Positions 22,730-35,130 of a DNA stretch of 64,000 bases are shown here, piece after piece (the stretch's first letter is position 1; the number at the start of each line of letters is the position of its first letter). The notes under the pieces were generated by a model. It saw nothing but the letters and a program-made list of their open reading frames with translations, had not been told where the DNA came from and ran no database searches. The stretch is from positions 247,746 to 311,745 of the forward strand of contig MVBO01000004.1 in assembly GCA_002261195.1 (NCBI GenBank), in the 5' to 3' direction. The stretch is from Bifiguratus adelaidae. Taxonomy: Eukaryota; Mucoromycota; Endogonomycetes; Endogonales. The position numbers were made by a program, and so were the translations under genes.

Positions 22730-24732
22730 ATGAAGTCGTCTTTGCGCTCTCGGGTGTTTACCACCCTCTACAACTTTTCGCTCTTCTTCCTTGTATTCCT
22801 TACTGCCTTCTGTTTGATTGTTTCTGCCTATGACATTATCGTTCAGGCACTCGGTTATCAGCCACACAAGAGTGGGGAAGACATAAGGAATCTGTTAGTC
22901 GTGGGTGGAAGTTATGTCTTGCTGGTGAGTACGCTATGCCTAGAGGCTGACCTGTAGACTCGTAGTCCTCAAACCGAAGCTAGGGTCTGCTATCCGCCTT
23001 GTTCATGTTCAGTCGATACGTGACTGTTCGAAGTGCACTAGCCGATATTCCCAAAGACTATCTTCCTATCAATGCCAGTGATATTCCAGAGGTGGGTTAA
23101 GCATACAAGGCGCAGCATGATGGACGGCTCACGGGCCATGAATCGTTGTAGCAAGTATTTAAGCGGATACAAGCCAAGTTGACCTATTGCAAGAACGTTC
23201 GTGCGGAAGCTGAACCTAAAATCGAAGAAAGCGACCCCAGAGGCTTTGGGCGGATAGGTAAGTCAGCCGGGCGTACAAGGTAAGGGCGCAAAGATTCATG
23301 ACTTATTACAGGGAGTTATCTGGAAGGTGTACGCTTTCAAGACAATATGCTCCGCACTGCTGAATTGATCGGTGAGTTCAAATCCGCGCGTGACGATCTC
23401 TTGTTTCTGATGCATGCGACAGAGAAAGCTGGTGTTGCGGTTCATCCATCTCTCTTCCGTCCTTCCAACATGACGCAAAGACAATACATCGAGCTCCTAT
23501 CCATGCCGCCTAATTCTCTCATATCTCCGTCCTTAGCTCAAACTTACATACAATCCTATGAAGCAGCTCGATTTGATATGGGATTTCCAGCGTCAGGCAA
23601 TGTACCAAAGGTGTGGAAAGAGGAAGAGTATGTTGCCTTCATGAAGGTCGTGGGTGCCATTCTGAACGACATGGGGTATGATTTGGAGCAAGAGTTACAA
23701 GATGACGCGGAAGAAGAGGCTACTGGAGAAGTTTACGCTACATCCAACGCTGGAGACATTAATGAGATCATAAGCGAATCGTTTGTAGGTTCTGACAAGG
23801 GATCGCGCGTTCTGTCCAGCAATGGAAGTTGGAAGGAAAGCTCAGCTTATACGGACTCGGAGGACGAAGAGGGTTTCGATCTGACGAAGCCGATTTTTCG
23901 GTCGCATGAGACACTATCGTCTACTCGTGGCCATCCATATTCAGGCTCAACATCTTCCCGGCATTCCACCTCGAGTTCGGACTTTGAGTTTATGCGGCTC
24001 CATACGATCCTAAGTCGAGCAAGTAGTACAGGCGTTGGTACTGGATGGTATGACAAAGCAGTGCCGGTTCGAACCAATGGCTCGGAGGCGAGTGGATCCG
24101 TGCGGTATTTCGGAGAAGGGGGTACACCTGGAGACTCCGATGGATGTCAACGTACTCCACCTATACCCGAGGATGATATTTACGTGCCCGAAGGATACTT
24201 TGGTGGCAAAAATACCGAAGTTATACCTCTACGCCGCCGTTCTTCGCACGCGAATCGATTTTTAGCGTCTAGAGAACCAGGTGAGACGTCCAGGCGGCGG
24301 TCTGTAAGTAGCCAAGGCCGCAAGCCATCAACATCGAATCGAAAGCGCTCGGCCACATCGGCAACGGCGCCGACTGGCCTGCGCCACCATCGGCTTAGTC
24401 TTCGGATTCCTGGACACCGTGACAAGCGCGTGCAGGATGTCGGGCAAGAATTGGATCGCCCCCTACCTCCCATTCAAAACACTACTTCCAATCCAACCTC
24501 AGCAGAAACATCGCCGCGACCACTAGCATCACAAGATCCCGAACTTCTTGCCGAACAGCAACTTCCTCTACCATCACCCACACCCCATCTTTTCACAAGT
24601 CCCACCAATCCTTCTCATGGTCCAAACATCATGCGTTACGGCATCACACCGCCTCGTGTCCCCCATCTGTTACGGACCTCTAGGAGCAACAACAAGTTTG
24701 GGTCTAGCAGCAGTACCGCAACCCGAAAATGA
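22730..24732 (+). CDS. DLT1: Dlt1-family membrane protein
   Basis: Four exons (22730-22924, 22984-23091, 23152-23257, 23312-24732) give 609 aa. Two N-terminal membrane segments (NFSLFFLVFLTAFCLIVSAYDII; NLLVVGGSYVLL joined to GLLSALFMFSRYV) precede the family block VRSALADIPKDYLPINASDIP and a cytosolic region with YCKNVRAEAEPK. This matches fungal Dlt1 ('defect at low temperature'), whose molecular function is unknown. The C-terminal ~350 residues are Ser/Pro/Arg-rich and low complexity. The start lies 69 bp after the symplekin stop on the same strand, so its promoter must be very short or lie within the symplekin gene. Confidence 0.75.
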
Positions 24733-26260
24733 GCGCCAGAGCAGTCATTGGCCCCTTGTATTTTTGACACTGTATCCTTACCATTTAGACTTCGCCACAG
24801 CTCTTCAGTGAAACTTGTACATTAGCTACATATTCTATTAATTATGCCTTATCCTTTCGACGCAATGTCTTCTGCACCGAGTATGCTGTCTTTGAGGTCA
24901 ATGCAAATCTCTTCTTAAGAAGTTGCTCCGCAAATGACCGCCCTCGATGTGATTCGAATAGCCAATCATAGATATTCTCTGCAATTCTCCAACGAACCGG
25001 AGGATGATATTGTGATCCAAATGTATATTTATAGCTGAGCATGTGGAATAAATTGACCTAATCGCCTAATCTTATCTCAATCCTCGTCACTGCATTTAAC
25101 TTGCATTGTCCGTGTGCCCTCTAGAGAACAAACAAAAATGTTCGTGTAACCTTGCACTGCCGAGATGTCTCACGTGTAAGTGTGTTGCGTATTCCCATAT
25201 TTGGGCTCCTTATTTCGATAATCGCTTTTGCCCCCAGACAGCCTTCGTCAGCCCGGCCATGCAAACAGACACGATGAGTGCCAACATAGCGCATCGACTA
25301 AAGGTTTGCAACATATGCCAGAATTCTTTGCAGCATTTGCTGCGCTCGGCAAGGAAATTCGTCCCCGGCTCCTTCCGCAGCGGCTTGATGATTGGATAGA
25401 TCTCTGGTGTACAAATTAGATGAAATCATCTGTGTTCAACTCATAACCGCTGTGTAGCAAAAACTATGATTCACGTTTCCGCATCCAATTTACCCCACCT
25501 GCGTTAAATTTCATTGTCCGATAAATTTTCCGACCCGATTGACCATGGCCGATTTTCACTATGATGCTTTGCACCTGTTACTTAATAGTACTGGATCTGT
25601 TCGGTTACTGTATGAAGCGTACATGCCAATGCCCCGTGAAATTATTTGCTGGTACCTCCACGCCTCTCGCTGTCAGCATCGATTGACGTTGGCAGCATCA
25701 TGTGATATTTCCTTTTTTGGCTTATCGGTCCATCGTGCCCTTCCGCAAATTTCATCAATTCATTGGCAAACCCAGATCCGAAACTTTATGTGTTGCAGGC
25801 GGCGCACAGGAGTGGCACAAGGTATCCAAGGGACACACATATCGAACACCATCGACAAATACGATTGAATGGCACAAGTCAACTCAGATCTGACCAGGGA
25901 TCAGACCAAACGCATAACCACCGTGCCCATGCTGTCACTCGATGCAGTTTCATCTTATCAATAGTCGTCACATGCGCTCTTGCACAATGTGTGTGTAACG
26001 AGCATTCCGACTCTTTCCTAGTGCCAGGGACGTGGCATGAATGCCGAGTTGTCGATGGATTGTGGGTCATGGCTAATGCTTTTCGCTCAGAACAAGATGC
26101 TCATGATGATGAACTTGCCGATACATACGTATAGCCATCGATGCAGGAGGTGTCCATGGCTTACTAGTGATCCATTCGGAAAACGCAAAAAAAAATTGAA
26201 AATCAGAAAATTAGATGCGATGCTTCGGAAGGCTTAAATCTCTTAATCCATTCTGCTCTT

Positions 26261-26291
<31 letters not shown>

Positions 26292-26624
26292 TCTCTACTT
26301 CCCTCTTGTTGACGTATCTGCTAGCATCCTCAGTGCTTGTGCAAATACGTGGGTTTTAGAGTCTTCAATTCTATTGATTAGAGCTTCGACCTCATCGTAT
26401 ACTTGTCCCCCGGTCAAGAGCACAGAGAGACTGCATTTTAGGTAAGTAGTCGTAGGTGTATGCAAAAGTACACGTCCAGCGGTCACTGTTCGGCTTCCTA
26501 ACGCCTGACTTAGCTAAACGTCGGTCTTTACTCGAATAGGAATTCCGCTCGTAGATAACGCCACGGTAAGCTTAGACGACCTCTCGGAGTCCGGGCAGTT
26601 CTGATACTCGTTTCTGCCACAGTC
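24733..26624. other. Unresolved 1.9-kb interval
   Basis: No gene could be assigned. Coding-like fragments exist: minus-strand 24842-25042 (preceded by a TTAG acceptor, encoding RWRIAENIYDWLFESHRG and a basic tail), plus-strand 25163-25399 (a possible two-exon micro-protein starting MSHTAF), plus-strand ATG 25543 in a CCATGG context, and minus-strand 26295-26486 (GGQVYDEVEALINRIEDSK). None has a recognised family or complete exon set. The interval ends with a CT microsatellite and the GLT1 promoter. Confidence 0.3.
26261..26285. repeat. CT dinucleotide microsatellite
   Basis: About 12 uninterrupted TC/CT units, 340 bp upstream of the GLT1 start. Pyrimidine tracts of this kind are common in fungal promoters; no further meaning is claimed. 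Confidence 0.8.
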
Positions 26625-29600
26625 ATGACCTCCATGAACGATTATCAACAAGACCACGCTTTGGAGAACGAGTCTTGGGCCGGGGCTATTCCTGTCGCCC
26701 AGGGTCTCTATAACCCTGATTATGAAAAAGATGCCTGCGGTGTGGGCTTTATCGTCCACATCAAGGGAGAGCGCTCGCACAAGATCCTGTCGGATGCTCG
26801 AAACGTGCTGTGCAACATGACTCACCGTGGTGCCTCCGGTGCGGACATTAGAGATGGTGACGGTGCCGGTGTGATGACCGGCATCCCTCACAAGTTTTTG
26901 GTGAGCGAGGTCTCACGTGAACTTGGCTTTATCCTCCCGGAGGAAGGTCATTACGCTGTTGGCAACATTTTCATGAAGAATGAAGCCGAGACTGTAAAGG
27001 AGTCCAAGCAAGTGTTTGAAAAGCTTGCTAAAGCCCTTGATTTGCGCGTTCTTGGTTGGCGTCATGTCCCCACAGACTCCAGCATTCTTGGACCTGCGGC
27101 GAAATCAAAGGAGCCTTGCATCGAGCAACCTGTCGTTACCCTCGCCGAAGGGGTTGCTTTTGATGAACCTTATTTCGAGCGTCAACTTTATGTGCTCCGC
27201 AAGCATACCACCCACACCATCACCATGAAGAAATGGTTTTACATTTGTTCGCTTTCAAACAAAAACATCGTCTACAAGGGACAGCTCACACCTGCACAAG
27301 TCTATCAATACTACTACGATCTCGTCAATGTACAATACATCACTCACTTTGCACTGGTCCACTCGCGCTTCTCCACAAACACCTTCCCCTCCTGGGACAG
27401 AGCGCAACCCATGCGATGGGCGGCCCACAATGGTGAAATCAACACACTTCGTGGTAACAAGAACTGGATGCGATCTCGTGAAGGTGTTATGACATCCGAC
27501 AAGTTTGGCTCTGAACTAGACCTGCTATACCCCATTATTGAAGAAGGAGGTTCAGATTCCGCCGCTTTTGATAATGTCTTGGAGTTGCTTGTGATCAATG
27601 GTGTCCTCTCCCTTCCTGAAGCCGTCATGGTGATGATTCCTGAGGCATGGCAAAACAATGATCAGATGGAGCCTGAGAAGAAGGCCTTCTACCAATGGGC
27701 TGCTAATCTCATGGAGCCTTGGGATGGACCCGCTCTCTTCACGTTCTCGGATGGTCGCTACATTGGCGCATCCCTCGACCGTAATGGTCTCCGACCGTGC
27801 CGTTTCTACATCACCAATCAAGATATTATGATTTGCGCCTCCGAAGTCGGCACTGTCAAGATTGACCAAGAAACTGTAGTCCGTAAAGGTCGTCTTCAAC
27901 CGGGTAAGATGTTGTTGGTGGACACTGTCGAAGGTCATGTGGTAGACGACAAGCAGCTCAAGCTTGGTACCGCTCACCGTGCTGATTTCAAGTCATGGAT
28001 CGAGAGGCAGCGGGTCTGCATTGAAGATGTCATTGAGAAGGCGAAGGCTGCTGATAAGACTTTTGCCGATGTGGTTCTCTCGGACGAGAAGGTCCAGGAT
28101 GACCAGAGAATGAAGGCTTTCGCTTACACCATGGAACAGTTGAACCTGCTCATGTTGCCAATGGTAGGTTATGTCGGACTGACGATGGGCCACCTCTGAC
28201 AGAGTTCTTTTAGGCTTCTGACGGCAAGGAAGCGCTCGGATCTATGGGTAATGACAGCGCTCTTGCATGTCTCGCCAAACAACCTCGTTTGATCTACGAA
28301 TACTTCCGACAATTGTTCGCTCAAGTCACCAATCCTCCCATCGATCCTATCCGTGAAGACATTGTCATGTCTCTTGAATGCTATGTCGGACCTGAAGGAA
28401 ATATCTTGGAGATGAATGAGGAGCAAGCTCATCGTTTGCGCCTATTGTCTCCCATTTTGAGCATCCAAGAAATGAAGGCTGTCAAGGGCATGTCCTCTGC
28501 CTTCCCCACATGGAAAGTTCAAACCATCGACATCACCTTTAATAAGAGCGAAGGAACCGCTGGATACACTGCCGCCTTGGAACGCGTCTGTGAGGAAGTC
28601 TCAAAGGCGATAGAAGAAGAGTACAAGATCGTCGTTTTGTCCGATCGAGCTGTTAGCGCCGATCGTGTTGCCATCTCCTCTCTTATTGCTTGCGGTGGAG
28701 TTCACCACTACCTTGTGCGTAATAAGCAACGTTCAAAAATTGCGCTCTTTGTCGAAACTGCTGAAGCTCGTGAAGTTCACCACTTCTGTGTGCTGCTTGG
28801 TTATGGTGCCGATGCTATCTCGCCTTACTTGGCTCAAGAAGCCATGTACAAACTTCATCGTGAGGGTGCGGTGCGAGATGCTTTAACTCCTGATCAATTG
28901 TGGTACAACTACCGAAAGGCTGTCAACAATGGTATCCTCAAGGTTATGTCCAAGATGGGTATTTCCACTCTGCAATCTTACAAGGGTGCTCAAATCTTCG
29001 AAGCCCTCGGTATCGATGATTCCGTAATTGGTCGTTGTTTCGCTGGTACAGCTTCTCGTATCAAAGGTGTGACTTTTGAAGTCTTCGCCCTCGATGCTCT
29101 TGCGATGCACGAGAATGGTTATCCTTCTCGCAACGCTGTTCAACCTCCGGGACTCCCTGAATCAGGCGAATACCACTGGCGCGATGGTGGCGAGCCTCAC
29201 ATTGCCGATCCGACCGGCATTGCAAACCTTCAAGACGCTGTTCGGGAAAAGAACAAGAGCTCTTATGATGCTTATGCTCGCAATGCCTATGAAGCAATCA
29301 AGAACTGCACCCTCCGTGGCCTGTTGGAATTCGATTTCGCCAAGGGCAAAGAGATTCCTTTGGATCAAGTTGAGCCTTGGACTGAAATTGTGAAGCGCTT
29401 TGTCACTGGCGCCATGTCCTATGGTTCCATTTCAATGGAGGCACACTCATCTCTGGCTATCGCAATGAACAAACTCGGCGGCAAGTCCAACACTGGTGAA
29501 GGTGGTGAGGATCCTGAGCGGTCTACTCCCGATGCCAATGGCGACTTGAGACGATCCGCTATCAAGCAGGTGGCCTCTGGGCGTTTCGGTGTCACGAGCT

Positions 29601-32600
29601 ACTACCTCTCCGAATCCGATGAACTGCAGATCAAGATGGCACAAGGTGCCAAGCCTGGTGAAGGTGGTGAATTGCCTGGGCATAAGGTGTCTGAAAGCAT
29701 TGCGAAAACCCGTCACTCTACTCCTGGAGTCGGTCTAATCTCTCCTCCTCCCCACCACGACATTTACTCAATTGAAGATCTCAAGCAATTGATTTATGAT
29801 CTCAAGTGCTCCAACCCTCGCTCGCGCGTTTCAGTTAAACTCGTGTCCGAAGTCGGAGTGGGTATTGTCGCTGCTGGTGTAGCAAAAGCCCGTGCGGATC
29901 ACATTCTTATCTCTGGTCACGATGGTGGTACCGGTGCTTCTCGCTGGACCGGTATTAAATACGCTGGTCTTCCTTGGGAGCTTGGTCTTGCCGAGACTCA
30001 TCAGACTTTGGTGCTCAACGATCTCCGTGGTCGCGTTGTTGTCCAAACTGATGGCCAGATCAAGACAGGTCGTGATGTCGCCATTGCTTGTTTGCTCGGT
30101 GCCGAAGAATGGGGCTTCGCCACCACTCCCTTGATCGCCCTCGGATGCACCATGATGCGCAAATGTCATCTTAACACTTGCCCCGTGGGTATCGCAACTC
30201 AAGATCCTGAGCTTCGAAAGAAGTTTGAAGGAAGCCCAGAGCACTTGGTCAACTTCTTCTACTACGTTGGCGAAGAGTTGCGTGAGATCATGGCCAAGCT
30301 TGGATTCCGATCCCTCAATGAAATGGTTGGTCGCTGTGACTTCTTGCGGGTCAATGATTCTTTCCGCAACTTCAAGACTGCCAATATTGATTTGTCACCC
30401 ATTTTAACTCCCGCCTTCACTCTTCGACCAGGTGTTGCTACGTACAATATCAAGAAGCAACAACACAATCTCCATTTGCGACTTGACAACTATCTCATTG
30501 ATGAGGCAGACGCTGCCCTCAATAAGGGCGAGAAGGTCAATATCGAAACGGCTATTGTCAATACCGACCGTGCCTTGGGTACCACGCTCTCATACCATGT
30601 CTCCAAGAGATATAAAGAGCAAGGATTGCCCGCTGATACAATTCATGTCCGCCTTACAGGATCTGCCGGTCAATCCTTCGGTGCTTTCCTCGCTTCAGGT
30701 GTCACGCTTGAGCTGGAAGGTGACGCTAATGACTATGTCGGCAAGGGTCTCTCTGGTGGTCGTATTGTCATTTATCCTCCTTCGGAGGCTACTTTCAAGT
30801 CTGAGCAAAATGTCATCATTGGTAACGTGTGCTTGTACGGTGCCATCAAAGGTCAAGCTTTCTTCCGCGGTATCGCTGCTGAACGTTTCTGTGTACGTAA
30901 CTCTGGTGCTATCGCTGTTTGTGAGGGTGTTGGCGACCACGGATGCGAGTACATGACCGGTGGACGTGCTGTCATTCTCGGTGGCACTGGACGCAACTTT
31001 GCTGCCGGTATGTCTGGTGGTATCGCCTATGTCTTGGATCTAGACCAGACTTTCAAGTCCAATGTCAATATGGAGATGGTGGAACTTGAAACCGTCAACG
31101 AAGACGAAGAAACTGCTTATCTTCGCGGTTTAATCGAGGATCATCGTCAATACACTGGCTCTGAGATTGCTGACCGAGTACTCAAGAACTTTAACGAATA
31201 TCTACCCAAGTTTGTCAAGGTCATGCCTGTAGAATACCGCGCTGTGTTGGAGAAGCAGCGACAAGCCAAATTGGCCGAGCAAAAGCAAACCAATGGCATC
31301 GCTAATGGCCAAGTTAACGGTAATGGCACCGTCGAGCCCAAGCCTGCTGCGCCTAAGTCTCACGAACCCGTCGTGGCTGATTTGGAAGATACGTTGGTAG
31401 ACGAGCAAACCGCTAAGAAGCGCGTGGAGAAACTGGATAAGGTACGCGGCTTTATGAAGTACAGCCGCCGAGGTGACAACTATCGCAACCCTCGCAAGAG
31501 AGCTCGCGACTGGCAAGAGATTAACTCCCGATTGGATCCGGAGGACCTCAAGGTGCAAGCTGCTCGTTGCATGGACTGTGGTGTGCCATTCTGTCAATCG
31601 GACACTGGTTGCCCTATTGGTAATATCATTCCCAAGTGGAATGAGTTGGTCTTCAAAGATCAATGGCTCGATGCACTCAACCGTCTTATGATGACCAACA
31701 ATTTCCCAGAATTCACTGGTCGTGTGTGCCCCGCTCCTTGTGAAGGAGCTTGTGTGCTCGGTATCAACGAAGCTCCTGTGAGCATCAAGAGCATTGAAGC
31801 CGCCATCATTGATCGTGGCTTCGCGGAGGGTTGGATTGTTCCCCAACCTCCCAAGCAACGCACTGGCAAGAGTGTTGCCATCATTGGTTCTGGTCCCGCC
31901 GGTCTGGCAGCTGCCGACCAGTTGAACAAGGCTGGTCACTCCGTTACGGTTTACGATCGTAATGATCGTATGGGAGGTCTTTTGATGTACGGTATTCCCA
32001 ACATGAAGCTGGACAAGAAGATTGTGCAACGCCGGATTGATCTTTTGGCTGCTGAAGGTGTTACCTTTGTTCCCAATTCGCATGTCGGCGTTGACATTGA
32101 CGCGAACGCCATACGCGAGAAGAACGATGCCATGATCGTCGCTACTGGCGCTACCTGGCCCCGTGACCTCAAAATCCCTGGTCGTGAATTGAATGGCATT
32201 CACTTTGCCATGGAGTTCTTGCAAGCAAACACAAAGAGTCTTCTTGACTCCGAGTTGACCGATGGCAAATATCTTTCTGCCAAAGACAAGAATGTCATCG
32301 TCATTGGTGGTGGTGACACTGGTAACGACTGTATCGGTACATCTGTACGCCACGGTGCCAAGAGCGTCGTCAACTTTGAACTCCTGCCTCAACCACCCGC
32401 CCAACGTGCTCCCGACAACCCATGGCCTCAATTCCCTCGCGTCTTCAAGGTTGACTACGGTCATTCCGAAGTTCAAGCTCACTTTGGCAAGGATCCTCGT
32501 GAATACTGCATTCTTTCCAAGGAATTTGTTGCCGATGATAATGGCAATGTGAAGGGTATCAATATTGTCCGCGTTGAGTGGACAAAGGATTCCAACGGAC

Positions 32601-33012
32601 GCTGGAACATGGCGGAAATCCCTGGTTCAGAGCAATTCTTTGAGGCGGATCTTGTCTTGCTATCCATGGGATTCTTGGGCCCTGAGGACCAAATAGTAAA
32701 GCAACTGGCTGTCAAGCAAGATGGTCGTTCCAACATCGAAACACCGAAGGGCAAATATGCCACTAGTGTCTCGGGCGTTTATGCTGCTGGTGATTGCCGC
32801 CGCGGACAGTCCTTGATTGTATGGGGTATCAATGAAGGACGTCAATGTGCCCGAGAAGTAGACCAAGATTTGATAGGAACTACGGTAAGTGGTCTTTGAT
32901 CTACAATGTAGGGTTATAGGCTCACCTTCATTTGCAGATGCTTCCTGTTGCCGGTGGTATCCGACAGCGTAATCTAGAGCTCGCTAGTGAAGCCATCAGT
33001 GTAATAGCGTAG
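26625..33012 (+). CDS. GLT1: Glutamate synthase [NAD(P)H], GOGAT
   Basis: Three exons (26625-28163, 28214-32884, 32938-33012) give 2,094 aa, the length of fungal single-chain GOGAT. It converts glutamine plus 2-oxoglutarate to two glutamates. Order of domains: class-II glutamine amidotransferase with nucleophile in KDACGVGF (Cys38, so a 37-residue propeptide is removed); central domain; FMN synthase domain with the 3Fe-4S motif [20 protein letters not shown]-rich beta-helix; linker with [12 protein letters not shown]; then the small-subunit-like part with 4Fe-4S cysteines ([26 protein letters not shown]), FAD site [11 protein letters not shown] and pyridine-nucleotide site [11 protein letters not shown]. 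All key residues are present. Codon bias indicates strong expression. Confidence 0.98.
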
Positions 33013-33555
33013 ATAGAAAGAGATATACGCAATTCAACAACACCTGTACCATTTCCATTCAATACATCTATATAGCAATTGTGGATCTCTTTTCTCCGAA
33101 TGCTCCCTTTGGGATACTTTGTACCATGAGCTAATGTTATAGCAGACTGAATGAGCTTACGATAAGTGTTGAACTATATGTCGTAACAAGAGCAAGAGTG
33201 ATGTGCATCTATACTGTTGATCCTGAGGGGTGCCGGGAGCCCATGTTCCGCAAAAGCTCTCCATCAACATCCACTCATCTCCTGCCTTGCCAAGAAAGGA
33301 AAAGAAGTAAATGCTGACGGATCAATCGCCGAGATTATCATTGATGTTAAACGCTCAACCACACAATGTCAATGATGAACACTGACAATTTCTCTACAAC
33401 GCCATCACTCCCTTGAGATCATTTATCCATCAACCAACAAAGGTATCGATGGTCTACAGGACAATGAACGTCTGCATGAAATTGCGCGACGACTCCGTTT
33501 AGACAAGAAAATTTGAACGCGTCTGTAAACTTCATCTATCTCTCTCGCTCGCATC
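33013..33555. other. GLT1 3' flank
   Basis: About 540 bp with no supported ORF, RNA gene or repeat. Confidence 0.35.
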
Positions 33556-34949
33556 ATGTGGGTCACGAACCGATGGTTGCTGACCTTACCGGTGGTGCAA
33601 GCTGTGCCCGTGTTTACGCCCAGTAAGTATTGATTGTAATTGATATCGAGACATCGTGTGCTAGTCAACGAGGATTATCTAAATGGAACGCAATGCGCCG
33701 TACCGACGTATATGGACACTCAAATGTAAGACGATTTGCGTGTCGTCTCCTTCGGTTTGCCCTTCGGCCGTTGCGCCAGCATATCCGAATGGTTTGGTAT
33801 GGTGTCAGGATGGCCCGTGATATGGGACAGGCGACGGCTTGACGACCGTGTGCGGATGCGGCCACTCCTTGACAACGACCATGTATCCATGTTTGCCCGG
33901 ATTAACCACAAACATTCCTAACTTTAATGGCAGCATCAAGGAGCAGCAGTTTGCGGAGGCTTGCTCGGCAGCGCTCGGTATCAACGTGACCGAGTGAATT
34001 ACCGAGCCTTCCAATGGAACAGCCACGTGGTACAGCTGTCCACCTGTAAGTGGTGATGACATGCAGTATACAGGTGGAATTTGGCTATCCATGTACAATT
34101 ACGTTGGACTGCTGATGGTCATGCTGTTTTTCGTGGACCCTTTACTAGAACTTGCGGGATATGGTGAGTGGTGTAACGTGAAATTGCCTTTTTGCGGTTC
34201 CATTGTTGACAAGGGGTGCATAGTCGGTCAAGGCTCGGGATCAACCTGATGAGGTTAAACGGACAATATTGATCAGCGAAGTGCAGAGCGACAACCGATT
34301 GATGAGACGGATGATACGTTTAGCATGTTGTCTCGGACAGACGCTGGATCGTTTATTTCGGACGATAGAGGTGATCATCCGGTCATCAAGACGTATCAGC
34401 GGGACCTTTTTGGGCAAGTGGTCGCTGGGATGTTTGCCATCTCTACAGCTAGAACAACACCCTGTTTGGGTACCATCTGTCCCAAGCAATACGCACGGCC
34501 GACGACCGCGTTACAGCCTTGGTCACGCTTACCGGTACGGCCACTGACAAGGGTCAATTGGTTCAGAGGATTCTATTTCCGAGTCCAGTGAGCTCCATTT
34601 TCGATGAGCACCTTAAATTGGTGATTCTCCTTCTAATCTACGGTGTAATTTGCTTTGGATTGGCCATTTGGTTATTATCAGCCGGTGGTACTTGCGCTTG
34701 GCTTTACGGCTTTCAACCCGTTCAAGGGGTCGCGGAGTGGGAACCAGCCGCCATGGTGTGTAGGAAAAGGGCGGCAGCGGCGATGATTCGGAGAAATCGA
34801 ATGCAGTCTTTGACGAACACACGTTTGAATTTGCGAAGTTACACACCGGCCAAATGGCTACATTGAGCCCTACACCAAATCCGAAGGACACAATGTCATG
34901 CCACCCGAATTCCGATGGAAACTCTTTGGACTATCAGTCGGCCAGATGA
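33556..34949 (+). pseudogene. Decayed gene for a secreted-entry, cysteine-rich membrane protein
   Basis: Starts with a clear signal peptide (MWVTNRWLLTLPVVQAVP) and an intron with GTAAGT...CTAG, then an ectodomain with paired cysteines and N-glycosylation sequons (NGT, NGS, NVT). The ectodomain frame is interrupted by two in-frame TGA codons, 33818-33820 and 33995-33997, exactly 59 codons apart, yet composition stays coding-like across both (…VCGCGHSL…, …SNGTATWYSCPP). A frame change is needed before 33775 and again in the cytosolic part, where coding-like pieces continue in other frames: membrane segment VGLLMVMLFFVDPLL, a DTFSMLSRTDAGSF region, second segment VILLLIYGVICFGLAIWLL, and a tail ending LDYQSAR. 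No family name is claimed. Sequencing errors or unrecognised introns are alternatives. Confidence 0.5.
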
Positions 34950-35130
34950 TTTTCGGTATCTGTTGGGAGAAGTTTGTAATCCTTGCTCCTGTCCACAGCT
35001 AGCTTGCTCGCAAGTTCCCCTTGGATAGACTCAAGATTAGAATCTAGCTCATTGGACTATTGTTATTCATGTAGATTATCCTCGATGAAATAGAGCCCTT
35101 GGTCAATAGATCTAATCGCTATGTACATGT

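Noticed and set aside
26255-26290. CRISPR or tandem repeat array
   Set aside because: Plain CT microsatellite without spacers; the genome is eukaryotic. The AC run at 62456 is likewise a microsatellite.
31202-32482. 426-codon open frame on the minus strand inside GLT1
   Set aside because: Shadow of the highly biased GLT1 coding sequence; no homology and no splice or start context.
33818-33997. TGA codons read as selenocysteine or reassigned
   Set aside because: TGA acts as a normal stop for HSP-neighbour and VPS11 genes here, no SECIS-like structure was identified, and further frame disruptions fit decay better.
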